DNA from: Pantoea alhagi
Lineage (GTDB): Bacteria; Pseudomonadota; Gammaproteobacteria; Enterobacterales; Enterobacteriaceae
Direction of reading: 5' to 3'
DNA length: 64,000 nt
Assembly (NCBI RefSeq): GCF_002101395.1
Contig: NZ_CP019706.1
Location: 806,001 to 870,000 of the forward strand
Shown: piece by piece, positions 52,401-60,533 of the stretch
Layout of the letters: the number at the start of each line of letters is the position of its first letter
How positions within the stretch are numbered: the first letter of the stretch is position 1
Notes under the pieces: generated by a model
Database searches by the model: none
Seen by the model: only the letters and a program-made list of their open reading frames with translations
What the model was told of the DNA's origin: nothing
Program-made: the position numbers and the translations under genes

Positions 52401-53938
52401 CAGATCATCAGCCCCTGATCGTTATAACGATATTCACGCGTGATCACGCCACTGGCATCGGTGGCGGCGGCCAGTTGCCCGCGTGCGTCGTATCGCCAGG
52501 TCATCAGCGGCCAGTGATGCGTTCCGTCAAAATGGCTGGCGGCGGTGACACGTTCCGGGAAGCGCTCATCCTCATAGGCCAGCGTAACGTCAATGGCGCG
52601 AGGCTCATCGTGGATACGCACCAGCCGTCCGTGCTCGTCCCAGCCGGTTTCCAGACTGTTGCCATATTCATCACTGAGCGAGGCCAGCTTCAGCACGGCA
52701 GGGTTAGCACGTGTGGACTTGAACAAGCGCCATGTCGCACCATCGTCATCTGCAATCGCCACGTCGCCGCTCTCATTGCGCCGGACAATTATCCCTTCGC
52801 TGATACTGTAAAAAGCCTGGTTAACCGCAGGCAGCGTAAAGCGCAGCTCACGACCGGTTTCATCAAACCAGGTGACCTCATCGCCTTCCAGCTTCAGCCA
52901 GCTGTCAAAAGCGGTGGCCCAGCCCGCGCCAAATAGTCCTTCGCGCGTAGTCAGGCTGTTATAGCTGCGCTGCCAGCGCAGCGGAAAACGTCCCGGCAGG
53001 GAGAAATCAAGTTCGTTCTCGTCATTCAGGACCTTCACGCCGGTTGCGGCATGTACCGGGTGCGGCGAAGCGAATACCGCATTAACAGCCATATCTGCCA
53101 GCATGCCGCCGCCCGCTGCCGCCAGTGCGCAGGGCATGTTTTTCAGGATTTTACCGGGGCGGCCGCGGATCAATGAGAGGGCGATCATTGTCATCGCCAG
53201 GCCTGCCATTTTACCACTCTTGATATCGCGTACCGTCAGGGTTTCCCCACCGATAATCACATCAGGCGAGACCTTCTCCGAGACAGTGGCTTCACAGGTG
53301 GTGCGATCTTTCGCACGGACGGCGGGCTGACCGTTAATAAAAACGCTTTTAGAACCTTCCGCCAGATACTGCGGGCCAGCATGTTTATCACAGGCGACTT
53401 TATCCTGCTCCAGCGGCGAAGCGCCTGCAGCTGCCGATGCGACGGTCGGTTGCCACATCTCACTGCCAAACTGTTTAGCAGCAGACAGCAGCATACCGCC
53501 ATAGTCGGCGAAACTGCCAGGCGGCTGTGGTTCAGGCGGTGGCGTATCACCTGCCACCGGTGCCCCTGCTGCACGGGCGGCGGGCAGACTGTTAATCAAA
53601 ACATTGCTGGCACCGGTAATAATCTTTCCTGCCGGTGATGGTGGAAACAAAAAATTACCGATGCCGTCGGCGGCCGCGCTGATGTCATCGGTGATGCCAG
53701 CCACGTTCGCCAGCACGCCGCCAAGAATACCGCTCAGCACGCAGCTGGATCCTACAGCAGCAACACCTGCCGCCGCCATGCCAGCCCCCAGCGCAGGCGC
53801 GGCAACGGTTGCCGCCGCGGCTACAGCCGCACCGATTAACGCATAGGCGGCACCTTCCGCCACGATACTCGTGATATCAGCAAAAACACTGGAGTGGATG
53901 ATTTCGTCGCCCTGACGAGCCGCATTGTTGTCACTCAT
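49463..53938 (-). CDS. rhs: PAAR-Rhs T6SS effector
   Basis: 1491 residues, starting MSDNNAARQGDEIIHSSVFA. Hydrophobic, Ala/Gly-rich segments (about 25-95) look like membrane-crossing helices bound by EagR chaperones. A PAAR-like part (about 178-245) should cap the VgrG spike. The Rhs/YD-repeat shell (about 295-1320) has many copies of the pattern RYDAxGR and ends in the core boundary NALSWIDPWGL. The 165-residue tip (1327-1491) is AT-rich and is the toxin: AYRYMRY, ARDAFQIK, WSDARLRGDFDTLQLY, PNYGKGGVEQVHAD. I cannot name its family; a resemblance to ADP-ribosyltransferase-like polymorphic toxins is only an impression. The EagR gene lies upstream and the immunity gene overlaps downstream. Confidence 0.9.
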   Translation of the reverse strand: MSDNNAARQGDEIIHSSVFADITSIVAEGAAYALIGAAVAAAATVAAPALGAGMAAAGVAAVGSSCVLSGILGGVLANVAGITDDISAAADGIGNFLFPPSPAGKIITGASNVLINSLPAARAAGAPVAGDTPPPEPQPPGSFADYGGMLLSAAKQFGSEMWQPTVASAAAGASPLEQDKVACDKHAGPQYLAEGSKSVFINGQPAVRAKDRTTCEATVSEKVSPDVIIGGETLTVRDIKSGKMAGLAMTMIALSLIRGRPGKILKNMPCALAAAGGGMLADMAVNAVFASPHPVHAATGVKVLNDENELDFSLPGRFPLRWQRSYNSLTTREGLFGAGWATAFDSWLKLEGDEVTWFDETGRELRFTLPAVNQAFYSISEGIIVRRNESGDVAIADDDGATWRLFKSTRANPAVLKLASLSDEYGNSLETGWDEHGRLVRIHDEPRAIDVTLAYEDERFPERVTAASHFDGTHHWPLMTWRYDARGQLAAATDASGVITREYRYNDQGLMIWHRLPGGLESEYRWQKFDHWRVVENRTSTGDGCHIAYDIPAGLTTVTQYDGETRQHYWNAQGLITRFVDERGESWRYEWDENEQLTRRIDPLGNAVSFVYDEMGNRVQETDADGNTQTTRWLEHRALPASISAPDGATTWFYYDEHHGLARIVDALGQSTLYRRDEYGQVTEEVDAAGNTRYQEYNEAGQIIRATDCSGRITRWRYHPLGWSEVVITPDGEETRYRYDAAGRPVQLERAEGWLESLSWSSNGLPQAHEAADGKRSEFSYDAAGRLIATRNALGEEVRRSWDSRGRLTALHNENGEAYRFRWGADSLLLEEAGLDGVITRYGYDACGRTISRTFAAGHPEAITHTFSWSAAGQLLARTTPEGQTRWHYTRSGLPERITQHAVLGVNAWSREAEQELTFEYDALGRVISEQGENGALNRTYDALGNRTALTLPDGRQLKHLYYGSGHLLSIALDSLPVSDFTRDALHREVSRTQGLLTSRTAYDRLGRIQRRDVFTGHAQRPAPRRWSRRWDYDWRNQPVREERDDNPFNATRWQYDGSGRLLTQDGIQQEQWRWDAAGNPLESTALPVRHNRVTQLNGICWQYDIHGRTTEKESARMRWRYRYDGEHRLTEVLCEPKDRNKPQTQVSFRYDPLGRRISKTRRQLLNGQPQGKAVTTRFVWDGFRLLQEIHDGVPLTYVYSDEGSYEPLARIDGVTDPEIYWFHCQPNGTPERLTDAEGELRWEAQNSAWGKLLRETPLQGPGFAQNLRMQGQYLDRETGLHYNLFRYYDPDSGRFTQPDPIGLAGGLNLYQYAPNALSWIDPWGLSKCSSNGNKNKPDFYVGPAGPSATMPSTAYRYMRYLEDDGSINTWASPTIDNKAAPVTYFGFKKFNTGIEARDAFQIKGLDKVNKLDPRDKSWSDARLRGDFDTLQLYENGVPQVRHPRMYGDKIGAPLEPFTEAYPNYGKGGVEQVHADNRMIYFDKVNILPEE

Positions 53939-53941
53939 ACC

Positions 53942-54382
53942 TTACGAATTCCGGTTAGCATTCAGCGTCAGGCTTTGTTTAATCGCGTTCCAGCGCGGCG
54001 TATCCTCTTCACTGAAGGGTCGCTGAGCAGAAAGCGTAAAGATCAGCATCACCGGCTGGCCGCTTACCTGTACCGCCAGCTGTTTTTGCCACAGCTGCTG
54101 ACCGTTACGGGTGAATGCGGTTTCCACTTCCACGGCGCGAATGTTGTTTTCCGGCCCGACGCTGACACGTTCAAAGGCGCTTTGCTGCACATCGCCCATC
54201 TGGGTACGCAATGTTTCCCACTGACGATGAAATTCCTGTTCAAAATCACTTTCGTCGGGTATCGGGCCACGGCTAATTACCAGCGACAGGCCGCTTTCTT
54301 CATCACGCAGGATATTGATAGTGGCGTCCTGCCATACAGCGGGAAATAAGGAAAAAGAGGCTTCCTGAAGGGAATATTTCAT
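53942..54382 (-). CDS. EagR-type DUF1795 chaperone for the Rhs effector
   Basis: 146 residues from MKYSLQEASFSLFPAVWQDA. DUF1795/DcrB-like proteins stabilise the N-terminal membrane helices of PAAR-Rhs effectors and load them on VgrG. Family marks: TINILRDEESGLSLVISRG at the start and a mixed beta pattern to the end. It ends 3 bp before the rhs start, so the two are co-expressed. A longer frame start at 54421 adds 13 unmatched residues. Confidence 0.88.
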   Translation of the reverse strand: MKYSLQEASFSLFPAVWQDATINILRDEESGLSLVISRGPIPDESDFEQEFHRQWETLRTQMGDVQQSAFERVSVGPENNIRAVEVETAFTRNGQQLWQKQLAVQVSGQPVMLIFTLSAQRPFSEEDTPRWNAIKQSLTLNANRNS

Positions 54383-54702
54383 AGTCGATCCTTGCAATGC
54401 ATAAAGGCCATTGTGCGGCAATGATTGAAAAACATCTCATGCGCAGTATGAGTTAATCGTTTATTTTTAGGCGTACAGTGTGGTAACTGCCATAGCTAAA
54501 AATTATTCCACAATGTATTTCTTATGAATAAAGCGCTTAGGGAAACACACAACTCCTGAACCATATTAAATCTTGCGGGAATTATACTATTCAGCAGGAA
54601 TTTACTTACTAATAAGAAAACCCATAAAATTATTCAAAAATGTGCCAGCATAAAAACCATTTGATTTTTATCGGCACATTTCACCTGATATATTTTCATT
54701 TA
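54383..54702. other. AT-rich gap upstream of eagR-rhs
   Basis: 320 bp without a gene. It is strongly AT-rich, so a separate promoter for eagR-rhs is likely, but no hexamer pair was convincing. Confidence 0.4.
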
Positions 54703-55422
54703 TTATTCCTGCCACTTCCCATACTGCTCAACTAATATTTTATTTTCTTGCCTTACTAAGAGTCGGGCAGGATTAAAGTCGACTCGATATTCAACATTAC
54801 CATTTTTGAAAGCAGCGCCAATAACCTTTTGTGTATTAATATTGCTCACGGTTTTACCGGTTAATGTTAAAACACTGTTATCTTTATTCCTTACACCCTG
54901 ATAATAAACTTTATCGCACACCTGAAGAAAATCACCACAACTATTGCGTATAGTAACAGTGAACTTATCAGTTAATAATGTTTTACTTACACCATTGGTG
55001 CCGCTTATTTCTTTTTCTTTATGCAGTATATAACTATCAGGGGCAGTATAATCCCCATCTTCAGGTTGTTTTAGAAGTTGCCATGACATAACGCCCTGAT
55101 TAATAGTAAGCTGAGCCTTGCCGCCTTTCCCTCCGAAGGATGAATTGAACTCAACAAGCGCGGAGTCACCCTGAAGAGTGCCAGACAGGTTACTCTCTCC
55201 CTCTTCAGGACAGTCTATGCGCGCCCCACGTCGGCTAATATAACAATAGCTTCCACTGATATTCTGCTGCGTCTGCTTTATATCCAGTGACAGGGTAGAT
55301 AACGGTTGATTCTCCGTATCATCTTTTTCACCAGACCATACGCCAGTGAAAGAAGAGGAAGCAAAAGCAGATACGCTTAAAAGCGCAGAAAAACATAACA
55401 CTGATTTTAGGTATAATCTCAT
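54703..55422 (-). CDS. Secreted candidate immunity protein of the VgrG muramidase
   Basis: 239 residues from MRLYLKSVLCFSALLSVSAF, a signal peptide ending SAFA-SS. The mature part is beta-rich (FTGVWSGEKDD, NISGSYCYISRRGARIDC) and has several Cys residues (YCYISRRGARIDCPE; CGDFLQVCDK) that could form disulfides in the periplasm. Its ATG overlaps the vgrG stop by 4 bp (ATGA), a mark of toxin-immunity coupling. The VgrG extension attacks the cell wall, so a periplasmic inhibitor is expected. No family was recognised; the function is inferred. Confidence 0.65.
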   Translation of the reverse strand: MRLYLKSVLCFSALLSVSAFASSSFTGVWSGEKDDTENQPLSTLSLDIKQTQQNISGSYCYISRRGARIDCPEEGESNLSGTLQGDSALVEFNSSFGGKGGKAQLTINQGVMSWQLLKQPEDGDYTAPDSYILHKEKEISGTNGVSKTLLTDKFTVTIRNSCGDFLQVCDKVYYQGVRNKDNSVLTLTGKTVSNINTQKVIGAAFKNGNVEYRVDFNPARLLVRQENKILVEQYGKWQE

Positions 55423-57974
55423 TCCAGTTCCACCTGTGAACAACGGTCTACACGATTAAGCCAGCCCGTTAGAAATTTTGCATTTGTAGGCTTACTGTCA
55501 GCAAGACTACGGTAATACGCCTTTCTAATATCTGCAATTCTTTCGGTTAGTTTCGATGAATCCGGTACACTATTCATCGCATCGATAGTTTTCGGCCCAA
55601 TCGCACCATCTACGTTTAGATTTTGGCCAAATTCGCTGTTAAGCAGTTTTTGTATCTTTTTTCCAGCACCACCTGAGGTAATAGTCCAGTCATATGACAT
55701 CAATGCCAGCTTTGGATCTTTAATGTTATTAAAACCTGATGGTTCCCAATAGCGTTTGCGGTAGATTACTTCTGCCTGTTCATTAGTTAACTTTTTCAAA
55801 TTAGCTAACGTTGGCTCCACTCCCAAATCTTCTTTTGCATAACGCTGCCAGGTGGGCCAGGCGATACCTTTATTCGTTGCGCCTCCTGCATCGTCAGGAT
55901 CATTTACATATCCGCCTTCATTTTGAAAAATAACTGGCGATATCTTTGAAAAATTATCGTTGTTATTTTCAGAAGGTAAAGGTGAAACAGGCGCTGCCGC
56001 TGTCTGATGATCAATTGTTTTTTTTTGAACAGGCGCAGCCCCTTTACTCCCCTTTCCCGGCGTAAACTTTGCCTCCACTGCCTGTTTGATATCCTGCTTG
56101 TGATTCGGCCCTGGCGCGGAGGTGCCTGGCTGCGCACCCGCGGTATTCAGGTTCAGCTTACCGCCGCTGGTGGTGATGTTGCCATCTCCCTCCACGAACA
56201 GGTTAAAGCCTTTTCCAACAAGGTTTATCTGCCCGTTGGCATTAAGTTCGATAGCACTGTTGCCGCATATCAGCCGTAGCTGCGATCCGGAGGCTAGCAC
56301 ATACTGCTCCACCACTGCGTCCAGTTTGCCCTGCCCGGTAAGGATCTCAGTACCACCTTTTACGGCCTGGGTCTGATTCGCCTCTACCCGGTGAAGTTCA
56401 TTTTTACGTACGTAATGGCTGTGGTTGCTCCCAATACTGCGTGAGGCATCATTTTTCACGTTCACGTCCATATTGCGCTCGGCCTGGATCCACACCTGCT
56501 CCTCCCCCGCCCGGTCCTCGAAGCGCAGCACGTTGGCGTTGTCCGGCGTTCCGTCCTTGGACCGGCTCATGAACCCCATCTGCGTCGCCGCCCCCGGCAG
56601 CGCCCACGGCGGCATGCTCGCCGCGTTGTACACCCGACCCGTCACTATCGGCCGGTCCGGGTCACCGTTGATGAAGTCCACCACCACCTCGTCGTTCACC
56701 CGCGGTATCTGCACCCCGCCGTACCCCTGGCCCGCCCACGCGCTCGACACCCGCACCCAGCACGAGCTCGTCTCGTCCCCCTTCGACTCCCGGTCCCAGT
56801 GGAACTTCACCTTGATGCGACCGTAGCGGTCGGTGTATATCGACTCCCCCGCCGGCCCCGTCACCCGCGCCGTCTGCGGCCCGTGCGTCTTCGGCCACGG
56901 CGTCTCCGCCTCCTTCCGGTACACCACCTCCGCCGGCTGCACCCGGAACGTTATCTCATGCACCGTTTCCCCCTCCCCGCTGGCGTAGCGGTTCTCCTCC
57001 AGCCTGTAGCCCGCCTCCAGCGTCAGGTACGCCCCGTTGTCCTGCGCGTGCGGTGCGTTCAGCAGCGTGAAGGTGTACCCCGGCGCTATCCCCAGCGCCG
57101 TGCCCCGGCCCCCGGTCTGACGGTGCGATGCCTGCCACGCCTCCTGGCGCACCCGCACGTACTTCTCGCCCTCGGCGTGCTCCACGTACCGCCCCGGCCA
57201 CTCATACACCTCCGTTCTCCCCGGCTGCGGTGCCGCCGGGTTCTGCCGCGCCTGCAGCAGCCACGCGTTCGGCTTGCGGAAGTCGTAGTCGTCGATGCTG
57301 CAGATGCCCGGCGTCACCCGGTCCTCCGCCGCCCAGTGGCTCACCCCCTCCTGGGACGTCACCCCGCCGCTGCCCGTGACGTGGTAGGGTATCGTCTCGT
57401 ACCCCGGCCATGGCCCGTGCGCCTCCGGCCCGTCCGACAGTACCATCACGTGACGGTCCGACTCGTGGCGGAACCAGTAATAGATACCCTCCAGCTCCAT
57501 CAGCCGGCTGATGAAGTCAAGGCTGCTCTCCTGGTACTGCACGCAGTACTCCCACTCCCGGTAGCGGGCCTTCAGCCGGTCCTCCACCTGCACCCCGTAC
57601 TCCGCCAGCAGCTGATGAATTATCTGCACCGCCGTCTGCCCCTGGAAAATGCGTAAGTTGCGGTCCCGCTTCATCGGCCACAGGTCCGGCTCCACCGTCA
57701 GCGTGTACACCGCGTAGCGCGTGCCGCCCAGCTCCTCGCTGTGCACCGCCACCCGGGTGATTTTGCCGTTGAGGTGGCGCGTGCCCGCCAGAAAGCGCCC
57801 GGTGGGGATGTCCAGCGTCAGCGGCTGGCCCAGCAGCGCGTGGCGGTCGGCGCGGGCGTCGGGGCCCAGCAGCGTGACGGTGAGTTCGAAGGGGTGCGAC
57901 AGCGCCTCGCGCCCCTCCAGCTTCCAGAAAAGCAGCCCCTCCTGCGGGAGCCGTGCGGTGATACGTTCAGACAT
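55419..57974 (-). CDS. vgrG: Evolved VgrG spike protein with C-terminal peptidoglycan hydrolase domain
   Basis: 851 residues, starting MSERITARLPQEGLLFWKLE. Residues 1 to about 640 form the VgrG core (gp27/gp5-like; GRIKVKFHWDRES and VRVSSAWAGQGYGGVQIPR near 400, then the DUF2345-like beta helix). A linker rich in Lys/Gly/Pro follows. Residues 675-851 are a GH108-type glycosidase with a PG-binding-3-like end: EGGYVNDPDDAGGATNKGI with the likely catalytic Glu686, VIYRKRYWEPSGF, and NVDGAIGPKTIDAMN. The core is very GC-rich and the extension AT-rich. It is delivered with the spike to degrade rival peptidoglycan. Confidence 0.9.
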   Translation of the reverse strand: MSERITARLPQEGLLFWKLEGREALSHPFELTVTLLGPDARADRHALLGQPLTLDIPTGRFLAGTRHLNGKITRVAVHSEELGGTRYAVYTLTVEPDLWPMKRDRNLRIFQGQTAVQIIHQLLAEYGVQVEDRLKARYREWEYCVQYQESSLDFISRLMELEGIYYWFRHESDRHVMVLSDGPEAHGPWPGYETIPYHVTGSGGVTSQEGVSHWAAEDRVTPGICSIDDYDFRKPNAWLLQARQNPAAPQPGRTEVYEWPGRYVEHAEGEKYVRVRQEAWQASHRQTGGRGTALGIAPGYTFTLLNAPHAQDNGAYLTLEAGYRLEENRYASGEGETVHEITFRVQPAEVVYRKEAETPWPKTHGPQTARVTGPAGESIYTDRYGRIKVKFHWDRESKGDETSSCWVRVSSAWAGQGYGGVQIPRVNDEVVVDFINGDPDRPIVTGRVYNAASMPPWALPGAATQMGFMSRSKDGTPDNANVLRFEDRAGEEQVWIQAERNMDVNVKNDASRSIGSNHSHYVRKNELHRVEANQTQAVKGGTEILTGQGKLDAVVEQYVLASGSQLRLICGNSAIELNANGQINLVGKGFNLFVEGDGNITTSGGKLNLNTAGAQPGTSAPGPNHKQDIKQAVEAKFTPGKGSKGAAPVQKKTIDHQTAAAPVSPLPSENNNDNFSKISPVIFQNEGGYVNDPDDAGGATNKGIAWPTWQRYAKEDLGVEPTLANLKKLTNEQAEVIYRKRYWEPSGFNNIKDPKLALMSYDWTITSGGAGKKIQKLLNSEFGQNLNVDGAIGPKTIDAMNSVPDSSKLTERIADIRKAYYRSLADSKPTNAKFLTGWLNRVDRCSQVELE

Positions 57975-58046
57975 AGGTGAGTTCCGTGCTCAGCGGGCCC
58001 GCGGATGCGGGCGATGATAATAAGGAAATGGGTTTGTTTCAGGAAT

Positions 58047-58067
58047 GCGGCCTCAGAAAGAGGCCGC
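58047..58067. other. Hairpin between the lipoprotein gene and vgrG
   Basis: GCGGCCTC and GAGGCCGC pair around a 5-nt loop. No strong T-run follows on the minus strand, so it may only partly reduce readthrough into vgrG. Confidence 0.5.
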
Positions 58068-58081
58068 AAGAAATCAGTTTA

Positions 58082-58990
58082 TTAACAGCTACGATGGCTA
58101 TTTAATGCATGCACCAGCGCGTTAAAGGGCAAGATAATATTCTCTTGAATGACCTCTTCGCCATGTGCCTGTTGATTTATGGCGGCGTGTAATACAGAAA
58201 TATAATCGTTAGCCGTATCGATAATACTTTTACAGTCTTGCTCACCCTGCTGTTGAATTAATTTATTCCAGCCAGCGGAAAGTTGCTCTAACGTCTCAAC
58301 TTCATTATTAAGGATTTTATCTTCAGCGGGCGTTCTGTCTTCTGTTAAATCACGCAGCGCCTGACGTGAAAGATAAACTATGCCGTTGCGATAATGCTCT
58401 ACGCTATCTGCTGGCGAGCTCTCATAGGCAATTTTTATCCGCTCGCTATTGGCAGCAGAAATGGCTTTCAAAAAAGCGTTCCGCTTCGTCAGCAGCGCGT
58501 TAAAGGCATCGACATATTCAGCATCGCTGCGCCGTGCCAGCTCGCCATTATCCGTTAACCAGCCTTTATTCTTTTGATAATCATACAGTTTTTCGCTGAG
58601 AGGAAGCAGCTTATTGATACTGGCCTGATAAGCCTGCGCCGCGCTGTCCAGCTGTGGTAGCGGGCCCGGCAGGCTTAAGCCTTTATCCAGCCACTCATTG
58701 ATATTGTGAAATATTGATGGATTGATCACGGCATAAGCTGTCAGCGGCACATTGGCCGTGAGCTGTGGCTTACTCTCCTGTTGATAGTGATACAGAGCTT
58801 CAGGCAAAGAGTAAAAATTAACGCTGGTTTCACTGTTTGCCGCCTTAGTAAACGCGGTGAACTTATCGTTAATTTGAGTTTGTACAGCGGATGCAGCTGA
58901 GTTTTTAGGGTTATCAGAGGATTGATCGCATGCACTAATAAAAAGTGCCAGCGTTAGGGTGATTAACAGGCGCCATGGATTATTTGCCAT
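58082..58990 (-). CDS. DUF3829 (YiiG-like) lipoprotein
   Basis: 302 residues. The lipobox LFISAC places the lipidated Cys at residue 21 (MANNPWRLLITLTLALFISA then C). The rest is helical with a pattern typical of DUF3829: SETSVNFYSLPEALYHYQ, AYVINPSIF-like segment, and a C-terminal NALVHALNSHRSC. The family function is unknown; it probably sits in the outer membrane facing the periplasm. It is between the kinase and vgrG genes in the T6SS cluster, so a T6SS-linked role is possible. Confidence 0.72.
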   Translation of the reverse strand: MANNPWRLLITLTLALFISACDQSSDNPKNSAASAVQTQINDKFTAFTKAANSETSVNFYSLPEALYHYQQESKPQLTANVPLTAYAVINPSIFHNINEWLDKGLSLPGPLPQLDSAAQAYQASINKLLPLSEKLYDYQKNKGWLTDNGELARRSDAEYVDAFNALLTKRNAFLKAISAANSERIKIAYESSPADSVEHYRNGIVYLSRQALRDLTEDRTPAEDKILNNEVETLEQLSAGWNKLIQQQGEQDCKSIIDTANDYISVLHAAINQQAHGEEVIQENIILPFNALVHALNSHRSC

Positions 58991-59060
58991 TTCCTTTCCT
59001 GTAATTATTTTTCCGGAGAATAAGTGGCCATCTTAAAAAAGAGGGCCACTCTTTATTACC

Positions 59061-60506
59061 TTAGCTTTGCGGATTAATCAACCAGACGCCTGCACGATCC
59101 ACGGTAATTTTCTGTTCACGCGATGTACCCTGATTGGTCACGGTAAACGTATATTCCCCTGGCGGCAGCTGAAGCGAGGCAAAGCCGTTGGGTGACGGCA
59201 CCAGCGCCTGCTGATTGCCATTTAACGCCACATCGTCGCCCAGTCGCAGTTTAATATAAACCTGAGCAATCGGCTCCGGCGCAGGCGGCGGCGTTGCCGG
59301 TTGCGCAGCAGGCTGTAGCGCCGCGGCCGCTGGGGCGCTGTTGGCCGCCGTTTGCACCGGCGCGCTGACAGCAGAAGCCGACTCCGCGCTGTGCGGCTGT
59401 GCCGTCGCGGTGGTTGGCGTATCATCGCCGCTACCGGCGATCATCGCGCCAACGGCAATACCCACCAACACGCCTGCCGCCGCCAGCCCTGGCCACATAT
59501 AGCGTTTCAGCGGCGACGTGGCCACAGGCGCTGGCGCTTCCGGCTCTACCGGCACCAGCATAGTGCCTGGCCCTTCGAGATTAACATTCAGAATGTCGTT
59601 CAGATCGGAAACCGTCAGCTCCATTAGCGCGGCAAAAGCATCAATCGACTGCGGACGATCTTCCGGCTTCAGCGACAAGGCTTTATCAATCGCGTGCAGC
59701 AGCGGCAGCGAGAACCCGGCCGGGCGCTGTTCGGCCAGCGGCTGGTAGTTATCCTCAATACTGCGCACCACGCTAACCGGCGGCGGCGCGCCGACAATCA
59801 GCGTATGCAGCACCGCACCCAGCGCATAGATATCGGTCCAGGGCCCCTGCTCGCTTTCATTATTGTCGCTGTACTGCTCAATTGGCGCAAAGCCGGGCCG
59901 CAGCATGGTTTCAGTCTCATCAGAGAGATTGCCGATCGTCTGGCGTGCCGAGCCAAAATCCAGCAATACCGGCATCATATTTTCCTGGATCTGAATATTA
60001 TCCAGTGAAATATCGCGATGCAGATAACCTTCCTGATGGATGGTGTTGATAGCGCCAAACAGCGGCGGCAGCAAGCGACGGATCCAGGTTTCATTCACCA
60101 GCTCAGGGCGCTGAGCGGCCAGGCGCGACAGCGTGGTGCCGCTGTAAAATACCGTTCCCATATAGGCAGTATCGTTTTGCACCCAGAAGCGCAAAACGTG
60201 CAGCAGGTTCGGATGGTTAAAACGCGCCAGCAGCCGTGCTTCCTGAATAAAGCTGTTCAGTCCGGCATGGAACGTTTTGCTAAAGCGTTCGCTGCGCAGC
60301 ACCAGATTAAGGTCATCGCTGCGTACCGCCAGCGAAGAAGGCATAAACTCTTTGATCGCAATGGTGCGCTCAAGCTGATGATCCCAGGCGCGATAAACGA
60401 TACCGAAACCGCCGCCGCCAATTACTTCCCTTATTTCAAACTCATTAAAACGGTACCCAATCGGCAATGCGTTTGGCACCGTCCGGTTGTTATCGTGTTC
60501 TGCCAT
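59061..60506 (-). CDS. T6SS-linked membrane Ser/Thr protein kinase
   Basis: 481 residues from MAEHDNNRTVPNALPIGYRF (ATG complement of 60504-60506). Kinase domain about 20-290: Gly loop IGGGGFGIVYRAWD, Lys in TIAIKEFMP, catalytic YLHRDISLDNI, and LLDFGSAR (DFG). One membrane span lies near 340-362, then an Ala/Pro-rich stretch and a C-terminal beta domain (PPGEYTFTVTNQGTSREQKI) like PEGA domains. It resembles PpkA/StkA kinases that promote T6SS firing by phosphorylating a component such as Fha. A matching phosphatase and Fha are not in the window. Confidence 0.88.
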   Translation of the reverse strand: MAEHDNNRTVPNALPIGYRFNEFEIREVIGGGGFGIVYRAWDHQLERTIAIKEFMPSSLAVRSDDLNLVLRSERFSKTFHAGLNSFIQEARLLARFNHPNLLHVLRFWVQNDTAYMGTVFYSGTTLSRLAAQRPELVNETWIRRLLPPLFGAINTIHQEGYLHRDISLDNIQIQENMMPVLLDFGSARQTIGNLSDETETMLRPGFAPIEQYSDNNESEQGPWTDIYALGAVLHTLIVGAPPPVSVVRSIEDNYQPLAEQRPAGFSLPLLHAIDKALSLKPEDRPQSIDAFAALMELTVSDLNDILNVNLEGPGTMLVPVEPEAPAPVATSPLKRYMWPGLAAAGVLVGIAVGAMIAGSGDDTPTTATAQPHSAESASAVSAPVQTAANSAPAAAALQPAAQPATPPPAPEPIAQVYIKLRLGDDVALNGNQQALVPSPNGFASLQLPPGEYTFTVTNQGTSREQKITVDRAGVWLINPQS

Positions 60507-60533
60507 GATGGACAACTCTCTGATAGCTAAAGC

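Noticed and set aside
49463..53938. YD repeats considered as a CRISPR or tandem DNA repeat
   Set aside because: The repeats are at protein level with varied DNA; no regular spacer pattern was seen, and no CRISPR array was found anywhere in the window.
56799..57656. Long Arg/Pro-rich frames opposite and beside the vgrG core
   Set aside because: They come from extreme third-position GC in vgrG; the compositions are not protein-like.
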